Shown: positions 36,925 to 45,382 of the stretch, piece by piece | Layout: the number at the start of each line of letters is the position of its first letter | Numbering within the stretch: the stretch's first letter is position 1 | NCBI GenBank assembly: GCA_934654835.1 | Contig: CAKUGY010000003.1 | Coordinates: forward strand, 124,001-188,000 | Length of the DNA stretch: 64,000 nt | Direction: 5' to 3' | Source: an uncultured Collinsella sp. | GTDB taxonomy: Bacteria > Actinomycetota > Coriobacteriia > Coriobacteriales > Coriobacteriaceae | Position numbers and translations under genes: made by a program | Notes under the pieces: model-generated | What the model was told of the DNA's origin: nothing | Databases searched by the model: none | What the model saw: only the letters and a program-made list of their open reading frames with translations

Positions 36925-38784
36925 ATGGCGATTCTTTTGGGATGCGATTCCGTCAGCCTAGAGTTTCCCACCAAGCATATTTTCGATAGCGTGACGCTCG
37001 GCGTGGGCGAGGGCGACCGTATTGGTATCGTCGGCAAAAACGGCGACGGCAAGTCGACGCTGCTGAGCGTGCTCGCTGGCACGTTGGAGCCCGACGATGG
37101 CCGCGTGACGCATCGCCGCGGTACCACGATCGGCCTGCTCGGCCAAAAGGACCAGCTTGTCGATACCGACACCGTGCATCATGCCGTCGTGGGCGACACG
37201 CCCGAGTACGAATGGGCATCGAGCCCCCGCACGCGCCAGATCCTCGCCGGCCTCATTAGCGATGTGCCCTGGGAGGGAACGGTGGGCGAGCTTTCGGGTG
37301 GCCAGCGCCGCCGCGTGGATCTCGCGCGCCTGCTGATCGGCGACTACGATGTGCTCATGCTCGACGAGCCCACCAACCACCTGGACATGCGCACCATCAA
37401 CTGGCTCGCGCGCCATCTTAAGGCACGCTGGCAGCGCGGCCAGGGCGCCATGCTCGTAGTCACGCACGATCGCTGGTTCTTGGATGAGGTCTGCACCAGC
37501 ATGTGGGAGGTCCACGACGGTCAGGTCGATCCCTTCGAGGGCGGCTACTCGGCATACATCTTGCAGCGCGTGGAGCGCGACCGCATGGCCGCCGTCACCG
37601 AGGAGCGCCGCCGCAACATGGCGCGCAAGGAGCTTGCATGGCTGAGCCGTGGCGCCCAGGCGCGCTCCACCAAGCCCAAGTTTCGCGTCGAGGCCGCCCG
37701 CGAGCTCATCGCCGACGTGCCGCCCGTGCGCGACGAGCTGGAGCTCAAGCGACTTGCCGTGAGCCGTCTGGGCAAGCAGGTCATCGACGTGGTCGACGTG
37801 GACGCCGGCTATGCGGATACCGACGGCGTGTCCAAGCAGGTACTCTCCGACGTGACTTGGCTCATCGGCGCGGGCGACCGCTATGGTCTGCTGGGCGAAA
37901 ACGGCGCCGGCAAGTCGACGCTGCTCGACGTGATCCAGGGCAAGATCGCACCCCTGCGCGGCCGCGTGAAGATTGGCCAGACGGTGCGCTTTGGTGTGCT
38001 GTCGCAGCAGCTCGAGGAGCTCGAGCCCTACATGGGCGACACGATCCGCGAGGTGCTGGGCAACTACAAGAAGTATTACGTCATCGACGGCAAGGAGACC
38101 TCGCCCGAGAAGCTTTGCGAGCGCCTGGGCTTTACGACGCAGCAGCTCTGGAGCCGCATCGGCGACCTTTCGGGCGGTCAGCGCCGTCGCCTGTCGCTGC
38201 TGCTGACGATTCTGGACGAGCCCAACGTGCTCATCCTGGACGAGCCCGGCAATGACCTGGATACCGATATGCTGGCGATTGTCGAGGACCTGCTCGACGG
38301 ATGGCCCGGTACGTTGATTCTGGTGACGCATGACCGCTTTTTGATGGAGCGCGTGACCGACCAGCAGTGGGCGCTGCTCGACGGCCACCTGACGCACATG
38401 CCCGGCGGTGTCGACCAGTACCTGCGCCTGTGCAACGCCGCCGCCGAGGGCGAGCCCGTGGGCGCGCCGAGTGCCAAGACCGGCACGTTCGATACCGGCG
38501 CTGCGGCGGTCGCGGCCGAGAAACCCAAATCGAGCGGTCAGCCCAACGGCCTTTCCAACGCCGAGCGCCAAAAGCTCCGCCGCGAGGTGAGCTCGCTGGA
38601 GCGCAAGATGGAGACGCAGCGCGCCCGCGTGGAGGAGGCCGAGGCCGCGATGGCCCAGGTCGACCCTACCAACTACACGGCGCTCGGCGAGCAGCAGGCA
38701 AAGATCGACGAGGCCCACGCTGCCATGGACGAGCTGGAGATGGCGTGGCTCGAGGCGAGCGAAAAGCTCGAGGGCGAGGAGTAG
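36925..38784 (+). CDS. ABC-F ATPase (Uup-like)
   Basis: 619 residues from ATG 36925 (AAGGAG upstream). Two ABC cassettes without TM helices: Walker A GKNGDGKST and GENGAGKST, signatures LSGGQRRRVDLARLL and LSGGQRRRLSLLLT, Walker B MLDEPTNHLD and LILDEPGNDLD. The second has Gly-Asn-Asp in place of Thr-Asn-His. The C-terminal Glu/Ala/Lys-rich region (about 545-619) forms a coiled coil, the Uup hallmark, which binds DNA or ribosomes in relatives. ABC-F proteins act on ribosomes; the specific role is uncertain. Confidence 0.92.
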   Translation: MAILLGCDSVSLEFPTKHIFDSVTLGVGEGDRIGIVGKNGDGKSTLLSVLAGTLEPDDGRVTHRRGTTIGLLGQKDQLVDTDTVHHAVVGDTPEYEWASSPRTRQILAGLISDVPWEGTVGELSGGQRRRVDLARLLIGDYDVLMLDEPTNHLDMRTINWLARHLKARWQRGQGAMLVVTHDRWFLDEVCTSMWEVHDGQVDPFEGGYSAYILQRVERDRMAAVTEERRRNMARKELAWLSRGAQARSTKPKFRVEAARELIADVPPVRDELELKRLAVSRLGKQVIDVVDVDAGYADTDGVSKQVLSDVTWLIGAGDRYGLLGENGAGKSTLLDVIQGKIAPLRGRVKIGQTVRFGVLSQQLEELEPYMGDTIREVLGNYKKYYVIDGKETSPEKLCERLGFTTQQLWSRIGDLSGGQRRRLSLLLTILDEPNVLILDEPGNDLDTDMLAIVEDLLDGWPGTLILVTHDRFLMERVTDQQWALLDGHLTHMPGGVDQYLRLCNAAAEGEPVGAPSAKTGTFDTGAAAVAAEKPKSSGQPNGLSNAERQKLRREVSSLERKMETQRARVEEAEAAMAQVDPTNYTALGEQQAKIDEAHAAMDELEMAWLEASEKLEGEE

Positions 38785-38790
38785 ACGAGG

Positions 38791-39561
38791 ATGATCAAGG
38801 CCGCGTTTTTCGATATCGACGGCACGCTGCTGAGCTTTAATACCCACCGGATTCCGGCGTCGGCGCGGCGGGTGCTCGATAGCTTTCACGAGCAGGGGGT
38901 CGCGTGTGTGATCGCCACAGGCCGCCCGACCTACCAGATGCCGGATTGGCTGTTCGACCTGGGCTGGGATGCATACATTACACTCTCGGGCCAGCACTGC
39001 TTTGATGCCGAGGACGTCTACCGCAGCTGCCCGATCGATCCGGCCGACGTCGCGGTGATTGTGGAACAGGTGGCGCAGGGGCGCTACGACTCGCTGTGCA
39101 TGCAGGGCGAGAATTCGTTTGTGAATCGCCTGTCCGAGCGCGTGGTGACGGCCGGTAGCAACGCAGGAATCGTCTACCACGAGGAGCCGTTTGAGCACGC
39201 CTTCGACGCGCCTGTCTACCAGTTCTGCGCCTTCGTCGACCCCGCCGACGAGCATATCGTAACCGATGCCGTGTCGCATTCGCTCACCACGCGCTGGTGC
39301 GACCTGTTCTGCGACATTATCCCGGCCAACGGCGGCAAGGACCTTGGCGTGGCGGCGACGCTCGAGCGCCTGGGTATCGACGCGAGCGAGGCGATTGCCT
39401 TTGGCGACGGCGAGAACGACCTGTCGATGTTTTCGGCCGTGGGCACGAGCGTGGCCATGGGCAACGCGCAGGAGACCGTGAAAGCCGCCGCGACCTACGT
39501 AACGACCGCTGTTGACGACGATGGCATCTACAACGCCGCCAAGCACTTTGGCCTGATCTAG
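38791..39561 (+). CDS. HAD-superfamily Cof-type phosphatase
   Basis: 256 residues. HAD motif I AFFDIDGTLLSF, motif II with VIATGRP, motif III Lys (GGKDLGVAATLE), and motif IV AFGDGENDLSMF. The type IIB (Cof/YbjI-like) cap lies between residues 85 and 180. Typical substrates are sugar phosphates or flavin mononucleotide. It is 6 bases after the ABC-F gene and probably cotranscribed. Confidence 0.9.
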   Translation: MIKAAFFDIDGTLLSFNTHRIPASARRVLDSFHEQGVACVIATGRPTYQMPDWLFDLGWDAYITLSGQHCFDAEDVYRSCPIDPADVAVIVEQVAQGRYDSLCMQGENSFVNRLSERVVTAGSNAGIVYHEEPFEHAFDAPVYQFCAFVDPADEHIVTDAVSHSLTTRWCDLFCDIIPANGGKDLGVAATLERLGIDASEAIAFGDGENDLSMFSAVGTSVAMGNAQETVKAAATYVTTAVDDDGIYNAAKHFGLI

Positions 39562-39676
39562 CACCCGGCACTTGGGGACGTTCCTTTTCGGTTGGCAGAG
39601 GGGGACACTCCTTGCGTGTCACGTGTCGCGTGCCGCGCACAGGGGCGCTCTGCTTCGCTCGCGCGTCTTGTGAAAC

Positions 39677-39759
39677 AAGGCTAACTTTTTGGGCAATGCA
39701 GTAAGACATAGGCAACTTTTGCGGTAAAGTAAGCCAAGGAAAGTATCCAAAGGCTAACT
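39677..39759 (+). promoter_or_regulatory. Two DtxR-like half-sites upstream of the dtxR-type gene
   Basis: AAGGCTAACT occurs at 39677-39686 and again at 39750-39759. The known DtxR/IdeR operator ends in GGCTAACCTAA, so each copy resembles a half-site. The second lies 24 bases before the regulator start, and CATAGGCAACTTTT lies between them. Autoregulation is inferred. Confidence 0.4.
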
Positions 39760-39783
39760 AGCAATCATCGCGAAAGGCGGCCC

Positions 39784-40164
39784 ATGGCCCTACGTGAATC
39801 CGGAGAAGACTACCTCGAATCGATCTACGTGCTGTCGGAGCGCCAAGGTATCGTGCGCTCGATTGACGTTGCGGAGTATCTTGGCGTGACCAAGGCGAGC
39901 GTGTCCAAAGCCATGGCGACGCTGGAGAACAACGGCTACGTCGAAATGGGTAAACGCGATGTGCATCTGACGGAGCGTGGGCTGGAGGTCGCGCGCCAAA
40001 TGTGGGAGCGCCACTGCTTTTTCGTGCAGCTGCTCGAGGATGCGGGCGTGTCGGCCGAGGTGGCGTCGCAAGAGGGCTGCCACATGGAGCATTGCCTGAG
40101 CGAGGAAAGCTTCGAGAAACTGAGGGCGATGTTGAACCGGGAAGATGTAACGGACCCCCAATAG
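39784..40164 (+). CDS. DtxR-family metal-dependent transcriptional repressor
   Basis: 126 residues, with the winged helix (IDVAEYLGVTKASVSKAMATLENNGY) and dimerisation domain but no SH3-like C-terminal domain. Metal ligands fit the DtxR pattern: D9, E12, H77, C99, E102 and H103 (CHMEH). A Cys at that position is the iron-type DtxR/IdeR feature, whereas MntR has Glu. It is thus likely an Fe(II)-responsive repressor. Matching DtxR-like boxes are found upstream of this gene and of the nitroreductase at 49028. Confidence 0.9.
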   Translation: MALRESGEDYLESIYVLSERQGIVRSIDVAEYLGVTKASVSKAMATLENNGYVEMGKRDVHLTERGLEVARQMWERHCFFVQLLEDAGVSAEVASQEGCHMEHCLSEESFEKLRAMLNREDVTDPQ

Positions 40165-40425
40165 CGCGGAGTTCGCGCAAAGCGCGAACCAGCGAAAGGG
40201 GATAGAGACCCCAAACAACAACAGCTACCATTGAGTCCAAAGTAACCCAATCAATGGGTAGCGTCCTTTCAACAGCGCCGCCCTTACATCCCAAAGTGGC
40301 GCGCCTCCCGCGCCGAAACGGCGCGGGACAGCGACCGGGACCAAAGGCCCTCTCAGCCAAGTCCAACTCAGACAAGGAACTCCGCCAGACAGCGATGCCC
40401 AAGAACCGCCAGCGACGTTAACGCA
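40165..40425. other. Intergenic stretch between dtxR-type gene and large palindrome
   Basis: No gene is seen. A small GTTCGCGC/GCGCGAAC hairpin occurs at about 40168-40189, shortly after the regulator stop, and could be its terminator although no T tract follows. The rest has only short GC-rich inverted repeats such as GCGCCTCCCGCGCC/GGCGCGGGA. Confidence 0.4.
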
Positions 40426-40552
40426 GGCCGGGGCCGGGCTTGGTTTTGAAAACACTCCGCAGCGCGAGGCCCGCCTTTCCGCAGCTCCGCAGGAGCAGGA
40501 AAGACGGGCCTCATGCGCGAGGACGTTTTCAAAACCAAGCCCGGCCCCGGCC
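40426..40552. repeat. Large nested palindrome with perfect 28-bp outer arms
   Basis: Outer arms 40426-40453 and 40525-40552 are perfect complements (outer half GGCCGGGGCCGGGCTTGG; inner half TTTTGAAAAC). Inside are GAGGCCCGCCTTTCC / GGAAAGACGGGCCTC (one mismatch) and an innermost GCTCC/GGAGC hairpin. The element ends 8 bases before the P1B ATPase stop, so on the minus strand it may form its 3' structure. It differs from the GGGGAC palindromes. Confidence 0.85.
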
Positions 40553-40560
40553 GGACAACG

Positions 40561-42513
40561 CTACAGGTTCTTGACACCCATCGCGCGCATGGCGTTCAGA
40601 ATGGCGATGATCGCCACGCCTACATCGCCGAACACGGCGAGCCACATGTTGGCAATGCCGAGCGCCGCAAGCACCAGAATCAGCAGCTTGATACCCAGCG
40701 CAAAGATGATGTTCTGCCAGACAATTGTCATGGTCTTGCGCGCTACGCGAATCGCACGGGCGATGTTGGACGGCTTGTCGTCCATGAGTACGACGTCGGC
40801 GGCCTCAATCGCGGCGTCCGAACCCATGGCGCCCATGGCGATTCCGACGTCGGCTCGGGTGAGCACGGGTGCGTCGTTGATACCGTCGCCGACAAAGGCG
40901 AGCTTGCCCTTGCCGCTCTCGGCCGAAAGCAGCGCCTCGACGCGCTCGACCTTGTCGCCTGGCAGCAGCTGCGCATGGAACTCGTCGAGCCCAAGCCGCT
41001 TGGCCACCTCAACCGCTACTTCCTCGCGGTCGCCCGTGAGCATAACGGTGCGCTTGACGCCGGCGGCGTGCAGGTCGCGAATCGTTTGCTCGGCATCGGC
41101 CTTTACGGTATCGGCGATCACGATGTGGCCGGCGTACGTGCCATCGATCAGCACATGCAGGATTGTACCAACGACCTCGCAATTGGGAGCGTCGATACCT
41201 GCCGCAGCGAGCATCTTGGCGTTACCGACGACGACGTGCTTGCCGTCGATGGTTGCCGTCACACCGTGGCCCGCGTCGTTGGCGGAGTCGCTCACGCGTT
41301 TGGGGTCGACCTCGCCCTGGTAGGCGGCGCGCACCGACTGCGCGATGGGGTGGTCGGAGAACGACTCGGCTAGGGCTGCGACCTCGAGGAGCGACTGCTC
41401 GGTATAGCCGGACTCGGGGTGTACCGCGACGACCGAGAACGTACCGTTGGTGAGGGTGCCGGTCTTGTCGAAGACGACGGTGTCAACGTCGGCAAGCGTC
41501 TCGAGGTAGTTGGAGCCTTTGATGAGAACGCCCAGCTTGGACGCGCCGCCGATGCCGCCAAAGAAGCTCAGCGGCACGCTGATAACGAGGGCACAGGGGC
41601 AGCTGACGACCAGGAAGGTCAGGCCGCGCAGGATCCAGTCGGACCAGGCGCCGGTGATCAGACCGCCGCCGAGCGCGAGCACCGCAGCGGCGCCGGTGAC
41701 GGCGGGCGTGTAGACGCGTGCGAAGCGCGTGATGAAGTTCTCGGTGCGCGCCTTCTTTTCGCTGGCGTTTTCCACGAGCTCCAGGATGCGGCTGACGGTG
41801 GACTCGCCAAACGGCTTGGTGGTACGCACGCGGATGAGGCCCGTCATGTTGATGCAGCCGCTGATGATATCGTCGCCGAACTTGGCGGGGCGGGGGACCG
41901 ATTCGCCGGTGAGGGCGGCGGTGTCGAGCTGCGTCTCGCCGTCGACGATGACGCCATCGATGGGCACGCGCTCGCCGGGCTTGACGACGATCACGGTGCC
42001 GACGGCAATGTCATCGGGGAAGACCTGCTCGAGCGTGCCGTCAGGCTGCTCGACGTTGGCGTAGTCGGGCGCGATGTCCATCATGGCGCTGATCGACTTG
42101 CGGCTTTTGCCTACGGCGTAGGCCTGGAACAGCTCGCCGACCTGGTAGAACAGCATGACGGCGGCGCCTTCGGCCATGTGCGGGTCGGCATCGGGGAAGA
42201 GAACCATGGCAAACGCGCCGATGGTCGCAACGACCATGAGGAAGCTTTCGTCGAAGGCCTTGCCGCGGCGGATGTTGTTAAACGCCTTTTGAAGGACGTC
42301 ATAGCCGCCGATTAAAAACGGCACGAGGAACAGCACGAAGCTGGCGTATATGTCGCCCGGCTCGCCGAACATTGCGGTCAGGGCGCCAAGCTCCTCGAGG
42401 GCATATACCACAGCAAAGATGCCCAGCGCCACCAGGATGCGATTGCGCTTATGCTCGAGGGACTCTTTCTTCTTGCGCTTCTTCTTTTTCTTTTTGGGGT
42501 CGGCGGTCGCCAT
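40561..42513 (-). CDS. P1B-type heavy-metal-translocating ATPase (Zn/Cd/Pb type)
   Basis: 650 residues. P-type ATPase motifs: TGES (actuator), the membrane metal-binding SCPCALV, phosphorylation site DKTGTLT and hinge GDGINDAP. The CPC motif followed by a conserved Lys in TM7 region suits ZntA/CadA. The N-terminus is a Lys-rich stretch (DPKKKKKKRKKK) and has no HMA domain; a separate 72-residue HMA protein is encoded 99 bases upstream. Predicted to export Zn(II), Cd(II) or Pb(II). An ArsR-type operator lies just upstream of its start. Confidence 0.93.
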   Translation of the reverse strand: MATADPKKKKKKRKKKESLEHKRNRILVALGIFAVVYALEELGALTAMFGEPGDIYASFVLFLVPFLIGGYDVLQKAFNNIRRGKAFDESFLMVVATIGAFAMVLFPDADPHMAEGAAVMLFYQVGELFQAYAVGKSRKSISAMMDIAPDYANVEQPDGTLEQVFPDDIAVGTVIVVKPGERVPIDGVIVDGETQLDTAALTGESVPRPAKFGDDIISGCINMTGLIRVRTTKPFGESTVSRILELVENASEKKARTENFITRFARVYTPAVTGAAAVLALGGGLITGAWSDWILRGLTFLVVSCPCALVISVPLSFFGGIGGASKLGVLIKGSNYLETLADVDTVVFDKTGTLTNGTFSVVAVHPESGYTEQSLLEVAALAESFSDHPIAQSVRAAYQGEVDPKRVSDSANDAGHGVTATIDGKHVVVGNAKMLAAAGIDAPNCEVVGTILHVLIDGTYAGHIVIADTVKADAEQTIRDLHAAGVKRTVMLTGDREEVAVEVAKRLGLDEFHAQLLPGDKVERVEALLSAESGKGKLAFVGDGINDAPVLTRADVGIAMGAMGSDAAIEAADVVLMDDKPSNIARAIRVARKTMTIVWQNIIFALGIKLLILVLAALGIANMWLAVFGDVGVAIIAILNAMRAMGVKNL

Positions 42514-42530
42514 GATTCAAACCTCCCATT

Positions 42531-42558
42531 TGAATGTGTGAACACTCGCTCATATAAT
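42531..42558 (-). promoter_or_regulatory. ArsR-type operator upstream of the P1B ATPase gene
   Basis: On the minus strand the sequence ATATGAGCGAGTGTTCACACATTC resembles the unit ATATGAGCGCATGTTCATAT found upstream of the arsR gene (12-2-12 palindrome type). It overlaps a TATTATATGAG that could be a -10 region. It suggests separate control of the ATPase by the same repressor. Confidence 0.65.
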
Positions 42559-42612
42559 ATCGCGAGCAAAGGCCGCGGCAAGCGCGGCCTTGCAGGTTGG
42601 CGCGTGTGCGGA

Positions 42613-42831
42613 CTAGAGGATGATCTCGCAGTCGGGCTCGGCGTCGGCGGTGAACTCAACGACGCGGTCCAGGACCTCGTCGAACTCGGCGTCGTCGGCC
42701 TCGAGCGTCAGCTTCTGGGTCATAAAGTTGACCGACACGGACTTGACGCCCTCGAGCTTGGCCAGCTCCTCCTGAAGCTCACGTGCGCAGTTGGCGCAGT
42801 CGATCTCGTCGAGCTTGAACTGCTTTTTCAT
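42613..42831 (-). CDS. Free-standing HMA-domain metal-binding protein
   Basis: 72 residues from the ATG at 42831 (AAAGGA upstream). A single ferredoxin-like HMA domain with CxxC in EIDCANCARELQ, followed by the typical VKSVSVNFMTQKLTLEA strand-helix. The acidic C-terminus (AEPDCEIIL) adds a further Cys. It probably passes the metal to the ATPase encoded downstream, which lacks its own HMA domain. Located 63 bases after the arsR gene, in the same direction. Confidence 0.9.
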   Translation of the reverse strand: MKKQFKLDEIDCANCARELQEELAKLEGVKSVSVNFMTQKLTLEADDAEFDEVLDRVVEFTADAEPDCEIIL

Positions 42832-42894
42832 GATAGGTTCCTTTCCCTGTGTTAGCGGCCTGGGTGCCGGCTGCGCTGGTACCATGGTTGGCTG

Positions 42895-43260
42895 TTATTC
42901 GCAGATGTGGCTCATGCCCTGGTTGAGCATGGTGTAGACGTGGTCGTCAGCGAGCGAGTAGAGGATGTTGCGGCCGTCGCGGCGGAACTTGACCAGGTGC
43001 GACTGCTTGAGCGTGCGTAGCTGGTGCGAGACCGCGGACTGCGAGGTTTCGGTTGCTTCGGCGATGTCTGCCACGCACAGCTCGCGGCCCATGAGGGCAT
43101 AGAGGATCTTGATGCGCGTGGTGTCGCTGAAGACCTTGAACAGATCGGCAAGGTCGTAGAGCAACTCCTCGTCGGGCAGGTCCTCGGGCGAGCAGGTGGT
43201 GGGGACGACGGGCTCGGCGGTTTCGCCGTCGATCGTTGTTTCATCAGCGTGGTCGCTCAT
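42895..43260 (-). CDS. ArsR/SmtB-family metal-responsive repressor
   Basis: 121 residues. The winged helix-turn-helix reads ELCVADIAEATETSQSAVSHQLRTLKQ, where the ELCVAD segment is the metal-sensing alpha-3 site of CadC/CmtR-like sensors. The second set of residues (DDHVYTMLNQGMSHI, with His) is the alpha-5-type site of SmtB/CzrA. It should release its operator on binding Zn(II), Cd(II) or Pb(II). It begins the arsR-hma-ATPase gene set, directly after a perfect palindromic operator. Confidence 0.92.
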   Translation of the reverse strand: MSDHADETTIDGETAEPVVPTTCSPEDLPDEELLYDLADLFKVFSDTTRIKILYALMGRELCVADIAEATETSQSAVSHQLRTLKQSHLVKFRRDGRNILYSLADDHVYTMLNQGMSHICE

Positions 43261-43273
43261 TGCAACATCCTTT

Positions 43274-43330
43274 CATATGAACATGCGCTCATATAATGTA
43301 CTTCCGATTATATGAGCGCATGTTCATATG
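43274..43330. promoter_or_regulatory. Double ArsR-type operator: perfect inverted repeat with 24-bp arms
   Basis: Arms 43274-43297 (CATATGAACATGCGCTCATA...) and 43307-43330 are perfect complements around 9 bases. Each arm contains ATATGA-ACATGCGC-TCATAT, itself the 12-2-12 imperfect palindrome bound by SmtB/CadC-like repressors. The -10 of arsR (TATAAT on the minus strand) lies within. Two operators in mirrored order, 14 bases upstream of the arsR start. Confidence 0.85.
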
Positions 43331-43651
43331 TCAATGCTATTTGTGGCGTTATTTGATAATTGCTTGCCGCCGAAGCGGGATTTTTCTAGTCGAGCATGGC
43401 TCGATTCATCGTCCATCTGCAAAAATCGAGTTGCGCGGTCGATGGGCTATTCGCGGATTCTCTGAAAGTGCGTATTTGGTTATTTTTGATGCAAATATCT
43501 GGTCAATAATGCAATAAATTGTTCAATCTTATTTTTTTAAGCGCGCTGTTTCAGTATTTGGAGAGCCGGATTGAGCCATTTGAGGATGACTCGCGTGCTG
43601 CCGTGACCACGCAACTCGAAAATTGCAGTCGGGCAAATGCGGAAACAGGTT
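43331..43651. other. AT-rich intergenic stretch with two mirrored 26-bp motifs
   Basis: No convincing gene. The stretch is AT-rich. It carries motif copies ATCTGCAAAAATCGAGTTGC (43415-43440, plus strand) and GACTGCAATTTTCGAGTTGC (43605-43630, minus strand), matching at about 20 of 26 positions. A second mirrored pair flanks the other end of the nearby nuclease-like gene. Confidence 0.55.
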
Positions 43652-44860
43652 TTAGAACGGCAGACCCTCGATCAAATCGACAATCATGTCGTCTTCAGTG
43701 CGCGGGCCGACAGTTTTCGCGTGCGGGCTAGCATCGTCAACCAGGTTCATCTCCTCAGCTAGTTCGCCAACATGCTGCATGTCATCGGGTTCGGGGGTCT
43801 CGTTGATGCTCGGGTCGTCAACCTGCGGATACTGGCTCGCAATTTCTTGCTCTGTTGCCTGCGCTTCTCTGCGCTCTTCGAGGATTCGGCGACCATATTC
43901 GAAGTACCGCCGCAAGACAAATTGGCGAAGATCCTCCTGGAGGGCTGTGAAGTCATCCGGGAGACGCCCGGGGCAGATCTTCTCGCGAATGCGAATCGCT
44001 TCCATAACCCGTCTAAAGGCGGACTGTTTGAAAAATGAATGGCGACTGATAGCGATAACGGCATACCCCATGTTTCGAAGCGTGTTTCGACGCTCCTCAT
44101 CAATCGCCTGTTGCTCGGGCTCATCATGGAAAAATCCGTTGTACTCGATGTCGGTCATTGATTTTTCGAGCAGCGCGTCGAAGTAGAATACGGTGCGCCT
44201 CGTAAGGGCAGAGTACCTTTTGGGAACTGGGACCGGAAAGTCAGTTTTGATGGCGCGAATACCAAAGCCGCCCACGGATTTGGGCATTGTGAGCATCATG
44301 ACGAAAGCCGTTTCGAGCGGAGAGCGGCAGCCGTCGCGCACATATCCAAGCGCCTTGATTGCATTGTTTGAGCCGCGATAGCCCGATGCCTGGGAAAAGA
44401 AGTTCCTGAGCGCTTCGGTATTGGTTAGGGCGGGGCGCTCACGATATCCTGTTTCGTCGGATGCGTCGAGTGCGTAGGAGCCACAGATTTCAAAGTAGTA
44501 TTCAACAAGTTCCCGTAGGCTGAGATCGTTTGCGGCTTGCAAGGCACACAGTTTGATGTCAACGATATAGATGCCAGCCTCGAGCTCAAGGTAGCTTTCT
44601 GAGTCGAAGGTATAGCGCGTGCGATGGCAAACGCATCCATCGCAATGCCTTCGGGCGTTATTGGAGTACGTCAGTACGTGGACAGTTTTGGATTCGATGC
44701 CTTTCCCGTTCAGCCACGATTTGGCCGTCTGCAGGTCGGGCTCGGTTGGTACGGATGCCCTGATCCTTTCCATGGGTATGGGGTCGGTCGTGAATAGCGC
44801 GACCGACTCGGCTGCTTGGTATACGGCCCGTGCCGTGGCATGTGATAGAACGATTCCCAT
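43652..44860 (-). CDS. PD-(D/E)XK-like protein of the DUF559/AbiEi C-terminal type (copy A)
   Basis: 402 residues. The region 179-285 matches the DUF559/AbiEi nuclease-like pattern: SPLE (E183), then VFYFDALLE (D228), DIEYNG (E239), and DEERRNTLRNMGYAVIAIS. An upstream segment with YFEICGSYALD (about 122-132) and a Cys cluster CDGCVC (73-78) could add a metal site. The last 90 residues are acidic. The protein at 53050-54099 has the same order of motifs, so both form one family. Known relatives serve in abortive-infection toxin-antitoxin systems, but an enzymatic role here is inferred. No strong ribosome site precedes the start. Confidence 0.72.
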   Translation of the reverse strand: MGIVLSHATARAVYQAAESVALFTTDPIPMERIRASVPTEPDLQTAKSWLNGKGIESKTVHVLTYSNNARRHCDGCVCHRTRYTFDSESYLELEAGIYIVDIKLCALQAANDLSLRELVEYYFEICGSYALDASDETGYRERPALTNTEALRNFFSQASGYRGSNNAIKALGYVRDGCRSPLETAFVMMLTMPKSVGGFGIRAIKTDFPVPVPKRYSALTRRTVFYFDALLEKSMTDIEYNGFFHDEPEQQAIDEERRNTLRNMGYAVIAISRHSFFKQSAFRRVMEAIRIREKICPGRLPDDFTALQEDLRQFVLRRYFEYGRRILEERREAQATEQEIASQYPQVDDPSINETPEPDDMQHVGELAEEMNLVDDASPHAKTVGPRTEDDMIVDLIEGLPF

Positions 44861-45382
44861 ATGCGCATCATGACATAGCTTGTGCTCTGCACACTGAAGG
44901 CATCGGGCAACGGCGTCGAAACGGAGCGCATCTTCTGCGAACGGTAGTATTCACCCGATGCGCGGTTGAACGGTTGGCGCCAATGGAGAGTTTTCTGTCG
45001 CTTGGCCTCATTTGGGCGAATCCCCGTAGATGTCATCTGCATTTTTCGAGTTAGGCGGTTTTGACTCATGTAAAAAAGTCGATGGAACTGCATCTGTCGT
45101 GCAATTTTTGACCGGAACCAGGTGTTAGGGCGCCAGACCAGCCCGTTTCAGAATGGTTTTTCGCTCTGCAACGGCGAAAAAGGCTTCGGCGGGGAGCTGA
45201 GTAAACCGCGCAACTCAAAAAATGTAGATGGGCGTATTTCAAAATGAGTGGAAGGCGGCGTTCTTTGCCGCGAGAAGGCAAGACGGGGCGCGGTCGAAAG
45301 ACCGTGCTCCGTCTTCTGCGCGTTCGTCTGGTTTGCTGCTATTTGCGCTGTGCTGTTATGGGTGTTATCGCGAGCGGCTTCA
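44861..45382. other. Intergenic stretch with second mirrored motif pair and a hairpin
   Basis: No gene found in 522 bases; short frames lack ribosome sites and family matches. Motif copies lie at 45035-45060 (ATCTGCATTTTTCGAGTTAG, plus) and 45204-45229 (ATCTACATTTTTTGAGTTGC, minus). A hairpin with AAGACGGGGC and GCTCCGTCTT arms and a GAAA tetraloop (45279-45315) lies downstream of the exonuclease gene and may end its transcript. Confidence 0.5.

Noticed and set aside
36958..39564. An 868-codon minus-strand frame opposite the ABC-F and HAD genes
   Set aside because: Both sense genes have complete motifs; the antisense frame lacks a recognised domain.
44861..45382. Possible small genes between the nuclease-like gene and the exonuclease gene
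   Set aside because: No frame has a ribosome site or a recognisable sequence; the stretch is better explained by motifs and a hairpin.
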